Part shown: piece by piece, positions 60,901 to 64,000 of the stretch
Position numbering within the stretch: position 1 is the stretch's first letter
Layout: each line of letters begins with the position of its first letter
Source of the DNA: Chrysaora quinquecirrha
Lineage: Eukaryota; Cnidaria; Scyphozoa; Semaeostomeae; Pelagiidae
Direction: 5' to 3'
DNA: 64,000 bases
NCBI GenBank assembly: GCA_014526335.1
Contig: JACTAT010000001.1
Coordinates: forward strand, 2,211,851 to 2,275,850
Position numbers and translations under genes: made by a program
The notes under the pieces: generated by a model
What the model was told of the DNA's origin: nothing
Databases searched by the model: none
Seen by the model: only the letters and a program-made list of their open reading frames with translations

Positions 60901-63567
60901 GAATCGATTTGATTTTATCTGATTTTTTTTCCATTTGATTTTATCTGCGCAAATCTGTTTTGATGTGCATTGATTTGCTTTTATATGGACTGGCTGCCAC
61001 TCATTCCTATTGCATTGTCAGACTGAGGGAACAATAATGCCCAGAAGAGACCAAGGAAAAAAGCAACCATCTCAAGATTTATTCAGTGACCTCGTTATTT
61101 ACTAACTTTTATGCTTTTATTGATTAGGAGGTGCTTATCATAATCACTGAAATCATAACGATCATCGAGATCATTGAAATCACAATAACTGCCAAGAAAC
61201 ACAGCAAGGAACCTTCTTCAGTTATGAAAGATATCGAAGCTAAAGAAACTCAGATAAAATCCTTCAAGAAACGAACAAATAAAGTATCAGAAAAAGCGAA
61301 GAGTAAGCAGAAGAATCTAGATTCACGAGCACAGAAAGAAAGCTTGGAAGAACTGATATCGAGTGTTTCGAACTGGTTGCCTGTTGTTGAGGCGTCTGTT
61401 CTGAGACAAACTCCAGTTTCTGTTGATTTCAATGTACTGAAGCCACAACACACTGAAATAACTGTAAGTACAATCGAAATCAATCTTCAGAACTTCTGGT
61501 GTAGCTAAGAATACAGTAGTCAAATGCTACATTGCTGTTTATGATTACTCTAATGGGTGGGAGTGTTTGCAAGAAATAGTTTTTGCAAGAATATCGTCAT
61601 GTAGATGCTTGCATTCACAGTAAGAGGAACCACTAAAATATGTTCCAAATGGTTTTAGTCTTCGATGCCAATACAGACTATGGTTTGAGAAATTTATGCA
61701 GACAGACTTAAAAACTTAAGACAAATGTCAAGTTTGTAAATAGTCAAGACATTGATTGCATTGATTAAGCAAGCAGCAAGGCAAGCAGCTGTTTGTTTCA
61801 GTGTGGTTTATGATAAGACTGATTTGAACACACAACTTGTAGATAATTTAGAGACTACTTGGATACTCAGTTACTTATGTGCACCTAGCTTTTAAGGTTA
61901 AGGTTTGGAGAGTGCGTTTGGTCTTATCTAACTGGTATTTAAGATCATAATTCAGCAGCTGTTCTATACCGTTTTTGTTGCTATCTTCATTTCATACCAC
62001 GTATTACCTTCTTTATTGAAGTAGAAAACAGGTATATATCATCATGCATACGGGGCCTAAAACAATTTGCTATGCTGGAAAAAATGTGTGTAGCAAATTC
62101 CAAGAGTGTCATTGTTGTAGATTGATGTGGGCTGGTGTTAATCCCTTCCTTTTTTTTCTGTTTTTAGGCTCTGTATCAAGATGTATCGGGTCGAGAGCCA
62201 ACAGTAAAACATGTTATCGAGGCTGGAAAAGCAGAGATTAAACAAAAGGAGCCTGGGCCAGAGAAAGAAACCCTCACAGAAGCAATCGAAGACATCGAGA
62301 AGCGCTGGAAAACTGTGCATATTAAAGTAACGAAGCGTCAAGCTGTTATCGAGAAGCTGTACCCTGTTGCTAAGCAATATAATGACGAGGTTGAGAAACT
62401 GTTCCCATGGATGCTAACCGCTGACAAGGAGTTACGTGTTATCCAGCCATTGTCAAGCCAGTCTGAAGTGCTTGTCCAGCAAAAACGAGCTGTCGAGGTT
62501 TGTTTTCTTTAAGTTTTTAGGCCCTTGCAAAGCAATGTAATATTGAAAGTCAAAAATGTGAGATTTGCTTTACAGGCAATGTTTTACTGTTTGGCCATGG
62601 CACAAAACATTGTTTTGCAAGCAGAAATTTCTATTAATGCTTTTGGAAAATGTCAAAACATATTCTATTTTCTACTAGTCGTAAGCAAAAGATCATTGAC
62701 AAAATTAAGTTTATCAACATTGCCAAATTGTCAAGCAAGCATTTTGTCGTAACGGGCAAATTTCAAATATTTGACAAACAAGGTTTGATCCATCGGCAAA
62801 GGCATAAAATTTCTTCCTTCTTGACGATATCATTTATTTAATATTTATAATATATATGTTGCTTAGATTTTGGCCAAACTTTCCTTACTTTCTTCTTGCT
62901 TTCAAACAAATACTTGAATATAGATGGAAACTATGTAAATTTAAACCAGTGGCAAATATTGAAATTATCATTTCCACTTTTAATTTGAGTCATGACTTGA
63001 AAATGTCCGGAGGGGAACTTTTTGGCGAACATCTTTCGCAGGAAATTTTCTGCAAATTTGCAGGAAATTTTCTCTGAAACGCTAGCCTGGACCCTTGAAA
63101 CGTCTCTAATTGAAGGAAATGTTGGCTAGATTTCGCTGGAAATTCTCTGATTTTTAACCCTTGCTGTCAGGAAATAAAATTTTTCCCAATCCTGTTTGAG
63201 ATTTTGGTTTGTTTTATAGGATCTGGTAAAAGAAAGCGAACTGAAAAAGACAGTTCTTGAGAAATGCAACCACGCGGCCAAGGTTCTTTTAGACACGTCA
63301 TCTCGCGAGTCACGTGACCATACAATATCTGACAAAGAGATAGTGAATGAAGAGGTCAAATTCTTGAACCAAACTTGGAAGAATGTGACTGAGAAACTGT
63401 CTGATGTTAAGAAACAAGCTGATAATATCGATAAAGAATTGGTTGTGTTTTATGATAAGGAAAGAACGCTTGAAGATTTGTTTGAGGATATCGAAAATAC
63501 AATCGAGAAACAATCTACTGTTTCTACATCGCCTGAAAAATGTTCGCAGGAGCAACAAGTTATCAAG
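12836..63567 (+). CDS. giant spectrin-repeat cytoskeletal protein gene, partial (21 exons seen)
   Basis: Twenty-one exons join in consistent phase: 12836-12928, 13486-13569, 15374-15691, 16426-16558, 17122-17350, 17956-18246, 19982-20308, 20717-20813, 21685-21929, 22809-23123, 23810-24043, 24275-56047, 56754-57083, 57251-57580, 57835-57932, 58368-58620, 59276-59605, 60182-60508, 61128-61463, 62168-62497, 63220-63567. All have AG acceptors and GT donors. The flanking exons encode about seven spectrin repeats before and eight after the giant exon, recognised by a helix-A tryptophan (WLQSAEE, FTPWME, VSWLDKME, FDKWLK, FPWML) spaced about 105-120 residues. Family knowledge: such rods occur in nesprins (Msp-300, ANC-1), plakins and spectrins and link actin, nuclei or microtubules. 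The giant disordered insert argues for the nesprin or plakin class. Both ends lie outside the window. No symbol is justified. Confidence 0.82.
12984..13191. mobile_element. 208-bp hAT-type MITE with 8-bp target duplication
   Basis: The left end CAATGGCGTACCCA and the right end TGGGTACGCCACTG form an inverted repeat. The flanks ATTACATT (12976-12983) and AGTACATT (13192-13199) match at 7 of 8 bases, the size hAT elements make. CAGTGGCG ends are typical of animal hAT MITEs. It has no coding capacity and sits 55 bp after an exon. Confidence 0.85.
13486..13569 (+). CDS. exon: spectrin repeat helix B fragment
   Basis: Acceptor TTTTCCAG, donor GTCAGT, 28 codons, phase 0/0. The product TFIDGVKRKEIDLQRVNH is an amphipathic helix of the H-x(3)-R-K-E-I type seen in helix B of plakin- and nesprin-class repeats. 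Confidence 0.75.
13570..15373 (+). other. intron, mostly unremarkable
   Basis: GTCAGT...CACACAG. No coding signal. The right half holds a diverged MITE (15032-15261). Confidence 0.65.
15032..15261. mobile_element. GGCCC-TIR MITE, diverged copy
   Basis: It begins GGCCCCGGCAAAG, and its right end CATCGGGGT is a partial inverted match. It shares the interior with the copies at 56382 and 62520: GTCAAACATTT, ATTTGCTT, GTTTGACCGTTT and AAACATTGCT in the same order. Confidence 0.75.
15374..15691 (+). CDS. exon: spectrin repeat (106 codons)
   Basis: Acceptor TCACACAG, donor GTTTGT, phase 0/0. Heptad-patterned helices: a helix C with INDRYRKLLRAIQ, then the next helix A with VGKFTPWMEQALQKF and a loop ending in QEPIPSEA. 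The exon border therefore cuts inside repeats at a constant position, as in the exons downstream. Confidence 0.85.
15692..16425 (+). other. intron without recognisable content
   Basis: GTTTGT...TTTTAG. I see no coding signal or clear repeat. Confidence 0.6.
16426..16558 (+). CDS. exon: spectrin repeat segment
   Basis: Acceptor TTCTTTTAG, donor GTAATC, 44 codons plus one base (phase 0/1). The product begins AFQTSVEERHSELVSIKM (helix B) and ends in GCYVTAQPPG. The split Gly codon is completed by the next exon. Confidence 0.75.
16559..17121 (+). other. intron without recognisable content
   Basis: GTAATC...TTTTAG. No repeat or gene was recognised. A C7 tract lies near 16905. Confidence 0.6.
17122..17350 (+). 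CDS. exon: spectrin repeat segment with apparent 1-base deletion
   Basis: Acceptor TTCATTTTAG, donor GTAAGT. The entry frame reads GAWIRTTASLVKRYEELT (helix C), then IADCKLF and a stop. One base to the side the frame reads LQTVLITVQNF, then DSMLKWGEQTKK (helix A with its Trp) up to the donor in phase 0. The switch is at about 17201 (GATTG where GATTTG would keep frame). Its length of 229 bp is one base short of a consistent phase 1-to-0 exon. I infer a sequencing or assembly deletion. A real null allele is the alternative. Confidence 0.7.
17351..17955 (+). other. intron carrying a SINE-like relic
   Basis: GTAAGT...TCTTAG. The segment 17414-17650 looks tRNA-derived. The rest is plain. Confidence 0.6.
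17414..17650 (+). mobile_element. tRNA-derived SINE candidate
   Basis: TGGCGTCGCCGAGTGG (from 17416) fits Pol III box A, and GGTTCGAATC (17465-17474) fits box B. The head looks like a Leu/Ser-type tRNA with CAA in the anticodon place, but the anticodon and T stems do not pair well, so it is not a functional tRNA. About 170 bp of unrelated body follow. The right end is uncertain. Confidence 0.55.
17956..18246 (+). CDS. exon: spectrin repeat (97 codons)
   Basis: Acceptor TTAATCTTAG, donor GTAAGC, phase 0/0. LDKMQKINKFFGELEF forms helix C, and FEQWLVSVIKKLDSGELL is the next helix A plus loop. Confidence 0.82.
18647..18786. mobile_element. GGCCC-TIR MITE, short diverged copy
   Basis: The left end GGCCCTGGTCCAAAAA and the right end TTAAACATGGCC are inverted to each other. 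The interior retains AAGCAATATTTGA and GCGTTGCTTTGTGA. It is about 100 bp shorter than its relatives, so internally deleted. Confidence 0.6.
19801..19962. mobile_element. palindromic MITE-like element
   Basis: Arms AACGATTGCAAGGTCAATGC...AATATTCGGA and the reverse complement at 19913-19945 pair over about 35-60 bp around a central TCCGTTCG-rich loop. A second TTATTATATGGGG-like end near 19553 suggests a larger nested element (19553-19965). It ends about 20 bp before an exon acceptor. Confidence 0.65.
19982..20308 (+). CDS. exon: spectrin repeat (109 codons)
   Basis: Acceptor GTCCCACAG, donor GTAGGC, phase 0/0. It holds VNRNWQVAAIQLINHS (helix C, Trp) and QPLVSWLDKMEGKVTTLEPV (helix A and loop), and ends in IEQMSEQK. 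The acceptor lies only about 20 bp beyond a palindromic mobile element. Confidence 0.87.
20309..20716 (+). other. intron filled by CTAA satellite
   Basis: GTAGGC...TTACAG. About 320 of its 408 bases are the tetranucleotide tract. Confidence 0.75.
20324..20643. repeat. (CTAA)n tetranucleotide satellite
   Basis: Runs of CTAACTAA with scattered substitutions (CCAA, CTGA, CTTA), about 320 bp. It lies 16 bp after the exon donor. Confidence 0.95.
20717..20813 (+). CDS. exon: spectrin repeat helix B
   Basis: Acceptor CTTTACAG, donor GTAAGT, 32 codons plus one base (phase 0/1). MLVNDMYNHKGTVEILTNI is a typical helix B, read on from the helix A of the previous exon. Confidence 0.78.
20814..21684 (+). 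other. intron with a long palindromic element
   Basis: GTAAGT...TTTCAG. The element at 21224-21480 is the only structure I recognise. Confidence 0.65.
21224..21480. mobile_element. 257-bp foldback element with hammerhead-like core
   Basis: The left arm from GAGATTCAAAAATATAG and the right arm ending TTTGAATCTC are inverted repeats of about 115 bp with a few differences. The right arm contains CTGAAGA (21426-21432), a GATC/GATC hairpin (21434-21437 with 21444-21447) and GAAA (21448-21451), in the order of a hammerhead ribozyme core. The left arm carries the complement. Confidence 0.7.
21685..21929 (+). CDS. exon: spectrin repeat helix C and next helix A
   Basis: Acceptor TTCTTTCAG, donor GTAACT. 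The two leading bases complete the Gly/Glu codon from 20813 (phase 1/0). EEEVASIRGRFDDIATIL is helix C, and YNEVSMWLESAEGFQ is helix A with Trp. It ends LQKQMSEQR, echoing the QMSEQK end of the 19982 exon, so the repeat boundaries recur at the same place. Confidence 0.82.
21930..22808 (+). other. intron without recognisable content
   Basis: GTAACT...TTTTAG. AT-rich, with no gene, satellite or clear inverted repeat seen. Confidence 0.6.
22809..23123 (+). CDS. exon: spectrin repeat (105 codons)
   Basis: Acceptor AATTTTAG, donor GTAAGA, phase 0/0. IDYIAVKWKDITFAANERQ is helix C, and ITSLQIWIENTEKNVDRL is helix A with Trp. Confidence 0.87.
23124..23809 (+). other. intron with possible MITE
   Basis: GTAAGA...TCGTAG. 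A short ACACTAATTATA tandem (about 23266-23330) precedes a possible MITE at 23337-23622. Confidence 0.55.
23337..23622. mobile_element. possible MITE with TTTATAAGAAAGT ends
   Basis: TTTATAAGAAAGT at 23337-23349 is inverted as ACTTTCTTATAAA at 23610-23622. No clear target duplication is seen. Confidence 0.5.
23810..24043 (+). CDS. exon: spectrin repeat end before giant exon (78 codons)
   Basis: Acceptor TTTTCGTAG, donor GTACAA, phase 0/0. IDKNWLKLDRKFQASA is helix C. The exon then leaves the spectrin pattern (LHFPGEVRYRDPDEE) and leads into the giant exon. Confidence 0.8.
24044..24274 (+). other. intron before the giant exon
   Basis: GTACAA...TTACAG, 231 bp, with a TTTG-rich simple stretch at about 24061-24140. 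Confidence 0.75.
24275..56047 (+). CDS. giant 31.8-kb exon: 525-codon tandem repeats in a spectrin-repeat protein
   Basis: Acceptor TGTTTACAG, donor GTAGGG after a complete Glu codon, phase 0 at both ends, length 31,773 bp (10,591 codons if uninterrupted). Order: acidic unique lead (24275-24727); 16 full and one partial 1,575-bp unit (24728-50950); three diverged older module series (about 50951-52340, 53330-54170, 54410-55250); a 44-codon secondary array (52434-53290); a Ser-Pro-rich basic segment (55330-55530); and the start of a spectrin repeat with FMLWLTFVEREL. The frame is open at 24275-28707 and 47691-51960 and broken often in between. I infer most breaks are consensus errors. The sequence is lysine/arginine- and glutamate-rich without transmembrane segments, so probably an extended or disordered spacer. 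From memory the basic-PDG motif recalls the RK-x-x-R...SPDG pseudo-repeats near ankyrin C-termini. I could not test this. Confidence 0.8.
24728..50950 (+). repeat. tandem array, about 16.7 copies of a 1,575-bp coding unit
   Basis: Copies start at 24728, 26303, 27878, 29454, 31029, 32600, 34173, 35747, 37318, 38893, 40466, 42038, 43611, 45184, 46757, 48330 and 49905 (the last partial, diverging after 50950). Spacing is 1571-1576 bp, and 1575 (525 codons) where the frame is intact. Copies are almost identical at DNA level. Variants distribute as a mosaic: Arg/Cys in GRVVRK/GRVVCK, Leu/Thr in RRITLK/RRITTK, Ile/Met in EEEVIK/EEEVMK. Each unit has eight modules (seven PDG and one RDG turns). The first and last modules share a linker (KPEEHAP...TPMEVTVEE), which shows an older internal duplication. 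Confidence 0.97.
50951..52340 (+). repeat. diverged older copy of the repeat modules, frame broken near 51960
   Basis: The modules keep the order of the young unit but differ at many sites: KRRVYREIVISPDGSEE, IERVYVTRILRHLDGTE, KKGRVLPDGNES, then KERMIKRLD. At 51957-51962 the frame changes: GGACGAAAG reads on correctly only with one more G (a CpG site). After it the frame continues with DGTESVEDD and KKVYRTIIVEPNGQE. It is part of the giant exon. Confidence 0.8.
52434..53290 (+). repeat. secondary tandem array of a 132-bp (44-codon) unit
   Basis: About seven units carry TRTVKRTIVSPDGTK, then IEEEVPVQEYPTEF, then SPSEPEDVSK. PDG positions are near 52620, 52752, 52883, 52968, 53100 and 53235. 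The 85-bp step (52883 to 52968) breaks the frame. The text from 52685 is repeated almost perfectly from 52902 (offset 217 bp, not a multiple of three), and removing one copy would give regular spacing and an open frame. A new short array thus formed from the same basic-PDG module. Confidence 0.9.
53330..54170 (+). repeat. diverged older copy of the repeat modules, frame broken near 53612
   Basis: It carries IQRIYVTKILRERNGNE, VINKE-like linkers, VERTVDGKQLG, VVQPDGSEELIEEPEY and YRTIIVSPTGAQ in the same order as the young unit's later modules. At 53611-53614 TTTTCCTGAA appears one C short, and the frame resumes as PESSKDTKPQ and stays open to 56062. It is part of the giant exon. Confidence 0.8.
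54410..55250 (+). repeat. third diverged copy of the repeat modules
   Basis: In-frame and intact: IERLYTTTILRPLSGVD, VMPDGKEQPK, LKRVVKKKVIDETGKES, VTKKPDGKQDGPKE, SRTPDGKEIVVEEPQY, and ARKVYRVVILSPEGEE. The module order matches the 525-codon unit, which supports an old tandem architecture preceding the young array. Confidence 0.82.
55330..55530 (+). other. Ser-Pro-rich basic segment within the giant exon
   Basis: Repeated S/T-P next to Arg/Lys (TPSPERR, KKSPVSDRR, SPDQKRTSPMQ, STSPDRK). Such segments in cytoskeletal linkers are often proline-directed phosphorylation sites and can bind microtubules. Here that is inference from composition only. Confidence 0.6.
56048..56753 (+). other. intron after the giant exon
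   Basis: GTAGGG...TTGCAG. It contains a full-length GGCCC-TIR MITE (56382-56626). The rest shows no coding signal. Confidence 0.7.
56382..56626. mobile_element. GGCCC-TIR MITE, best-preserved copy
   Basis: Ends GGCCCTGGCCAAA and TTTGGCCAGGGGCC are inverted repeats. TAA flanks both sides, suggesting a 3-bp target duplication as made by PIF/Harbinger elements. It is 245 bp with no coding capacity. Confidence 0.85.
56754..57083 (+). CDS. exon: spectrin repeat (110 codons)
   Basis: Acceptor TTATTTGCAG, donor GTATGA, phase 0/0. It starts SLHKDLVDHVPFKEALEKV and carries VTSRFDRLFKLSEDRKKQ as helix C. It completes the repeat whose helix A (FMLWLTFVEREL) is encoded at the end of the giant exon, which confirms the junction. 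Confidence 0.88.
57251..57580 (+). CDS. exon: spectrin repeat (110 codons)
   Basis: Acceptor TATCTTTCAG, donor GTAAGT, phase 0/0. Helix C is HCDKVLKKREEIERSVDG, and the next helix A is VATIDTWAPQIDDALEQ with Trp. Confidence 0.88.
57581..58367 (+). other. two introns around a short exon, no repeat recognised
   Basis: The intervals 57581-57834 and 57933-58367 (with exon 57835-57932 between) are AT-rich and show no mobile element or gene that I recognise. Confidence 0.55.
57835..57932 (+). CDS. exon: spectrin repeat helix B
   Basis: Acceptor TTGTATTCAG, donor GTAGAC, 32 codons plus two bases (phase 0/2). NLQKEIDEQRATVTMVVDN is helix B. The split Arg codon (AG|G) is completed at 58368. Confidence 0.75.
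58368..58620 (+). CDS. exon: spectrin repeat helix C and next helix A
   Basis: Acceptor GTTTTTCAG, donor GTATAA (phase 2/0). MDRLADEISKRQRKLSL is helix C, and LIDKFDKWLKTTEKSLES is helix A with Trp. Confidence 0.85.
58621..59275 (+). other. intron without recognisable content
   Basis: GTATAA...GATTAG. No coding signal or repeat seen. Confidence 0.6.
59276..59605 (+). CDS. exon: spectrin repeat (110 codons)
   Basis: Acceptor CTTGATTAG, donor GTGAGT, phase 0/0. ITDRWIKTNRIAKERHDKL is helix C with Trp, and VVDYHENMAVTEDVIKQ stands where helix A would be, without Trp. Confidence 0.87.
59606..60181 (+). other. intron without recognisable content
   Basis: GTGAGT...TTTCAG. No coding signal or clear repeat seen. 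Confidence 0.6.
60182..60508 (+). CDS. exon: spectrin repeat (109 codons)
   Basis: Acceptor GTCTTTCAG, donor GTAGCG, phase 0/0. YSDVRRKLKEKEIVIEREL is helix C, and FYNSFVTVEERVKKVEQIV is helix A with a hydrophobic residue in place of Trp. Confidence 0.87.
60509..61127 (+). other. intron filled by TGATCT satellite
   Basis: GTAGCG...GATTAG. Most of the interval is the degenerate satellite at 60552-60990. Confidence 0.7.
60552..60990. repeat. degenerate (TGATC/TGATT)n satellite
   Basis: About 440 bp of CTGATCTGATT/CTGACCTGATCT text with period near 5-10 bp and many substitutions. It is unrelated in unit to the CTAA tract at 20324. Confidence 0.88.
61128..61463 (+). CDS. exon: spectrin repeat (112 codons) with Ile-rich start
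   Basis: Acceptor TTGATTAG, donor GTAAGT, phase 0/0. The first 20 codons are an unusual ATC/ATT-rich run (EVLIIITEIITIIEI) in the helix-B place. Then normal repeat text follows: IKSFKKRTNKVSEKAKSK (helix C) and ISSVSNWLPVVEASVLR (helix A with Trp). Confidence 0.84.
61464..62167 (+). other. intron without recognisable content
   Basis: GTAAGT...TTTTAG. I see no gene or clear repeat. Confidence 0.6.
62168..62497 (+). CDS. exon: spectrin repeat (110 codons)
   Basis: Acceptor CTGTTTTTAG, donor GTTTGT, phase 0/0. IEDIEKRWKTVHIKVTKRQ is helix C with Trp, and VEKLFPWMLTADKELRVI is helix A with Trp. The closest family feel is plakin or nesprin rods. Confidence 0.88.
62498..63219 (+). other. intron with GGCCC MITE
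   Basis: GTTTGT...TTATAG. The MITE (62520-62803) begins only 22 bp after the donor. The remainder is plain AT-rich DNA. Confidence 0.65.
62520..62803. mobile_element. GGCCC-TIR MITE copy
   Basis: The left end GGCCCTTGCAAAGCAATG and the right end CATCGGCAAAGGC are inverted. The shared interior includes GATTTGCTTTACA, TTTGGCCATG and CAAAACATTG. Confidence 0.78.
63220..63567 (+). CDS. exon: spectrin repeat (116 codons), last seen
   Basis: Acceptor GTTTTATAG, donor GTATAT, phase 0/0. VKFLNQTWKNVTEKLSDV is helix C with Trp, followed by an acidic helix LEDLFEDIENTIEKQ. The gene must continue beyond the right edge because the donor is intact and no stop is reached. Confidence 0.85.
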
Positions 63568-64000
63568 GTATATTTGTTATTGAATACAACCATACTTCTT
63601 ATCTAGCATATATCTTAAAATTATATTTGTCATGAATGGCTATTCGTTGCAAATATATATACATAGTTCTGGTGCTGAAGAAGGCTCAACATAGCTGGAA
63701 CATAAAAAGCAAAACGGGAGGAGAGCCATGGACTGTGTGAATCTACTCGGCGATTTCATTGAGCTCTGTAGCTCAGTGGAAACGTTGTTGGCTATCTGAT
63801 CATGCAGTCCTGGGTTTAAATCCCATCAATTGTGGTACGTCACTTGTGGAAAAATCTATCTTACAATTACATACAGAGTACTGTAGAACTAGACTTATTA
63901 CACGAGTTGTACTATTCGCAAACAGCAACCACCAATACCCGAATAACCGCAACAACCTGGTTGCTGTTTGCTTCATAGTACTGAGGAAACAGTTGTATGT
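63568..64000 (+). other. start of intron running off the right edge
   Basis: GTATAT donor at 63568. It contains the tRNA-like relic. No further exon is seen. Confidence 0.6.
63761..63835 (+). mobile_element. tRNA-like relic or SINE head
   Basis: TAGCTCAGTGG (63769-63779) fits box A, and GGGTTTAAATCCC (about 63812-63824) fits box B and can form a T stem. The anticodon arm is not convincing, so a SINE head or tRNA pseudogene is more likely than a working tRNA. It lies in the last intron seen (63568-64000). Confidence 0.5.

Noticed and set aside
63761..63835. Functional tRNA gene near the right edge.
   Set aside because: The anticodon arm is not convincing by eye, although the T arm can form. 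Kept only as a tRNA-like relic.

Overview
The window is animal nuclear DNA. It has AT-rich GT-AG introns, one-exon-per-spectrin-repeat gene structure, a BEL/Pao LTR retrotransposon, several MITE families and tRNA-derived SINE-like pieces. The style fits a marine invertebrate, most likely a cnidarian (anthozoan). That taxonomic guess is inference and no marker gene in the window proves it.

Layout. Positions 1-4363 are the 5' part of a BEL/Pao LTR retrotransposon on the minus strand, with an uninterrupted gag-protease-RT frame that runs off the left edge. It is followed by a degenerate minisatellite and about 8 kb without recognisable genes (to 12835), ending in a GAT-rich satellite. From 12836 to 63567 (plus strand) there is one multi-exon gene, open at both window edges. 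Eleven small exons (12836-24043) and nine small exons (56754-63567) encode tandem spectrin repeats, mostly of about 105-116 codons and mostly phase 0. Between them lies one extraordinary exon, 24275-56047 (31,773 bp, phase 0 at both ends). Its core is about 16.7 nearly identical copies of a 1,575-bp (525-codon) unit (24728-50950). Each unit is built of eight smaller modules with a basic stretch followed by a 'PDG'-type turn and an acidic stretch. Three older, diverged copies of the same module series, a 132-bp (44-codon) secondary tandem array and a Ser-Pro-rich basic segment follow.

The gene most resembles giant spectrin-repeat cytoskeletal linkers (nesprin/Msp-300/ANC-1 or plakin class). 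I cannot decide between these because neither the actin-binding N-terminus nor the C-terminus lies in the window. The product would be a very long rod with a flexible, charge-patterned segment of some 10,000 residues inserted into the spectrin rod.

Main caveat: the reading frame is broken roughly forty times between 28.7 and 47.7 kb, at only about ten recurrent positions of the unit, while units near unique sequence are intact. Several breaks are hybrids of two unit variants or lie at CpG or homopolymer sites. Isolated one-base breaks also occur in unique exons (17201, about 51960, about 53612), and a 217-bp out-of-frame duplication sits at 52902. This pattern looks like long-read consensus error rather than decay of the gene.

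The introns hold mobile DNA: a GGCCC-TIR MITE family (four copies), a 208-bp hAT-type MITE with an 8-bp target duplication, two palindromic elements, a SINE-like tRNA relic and tetranucleotide-type satellites.
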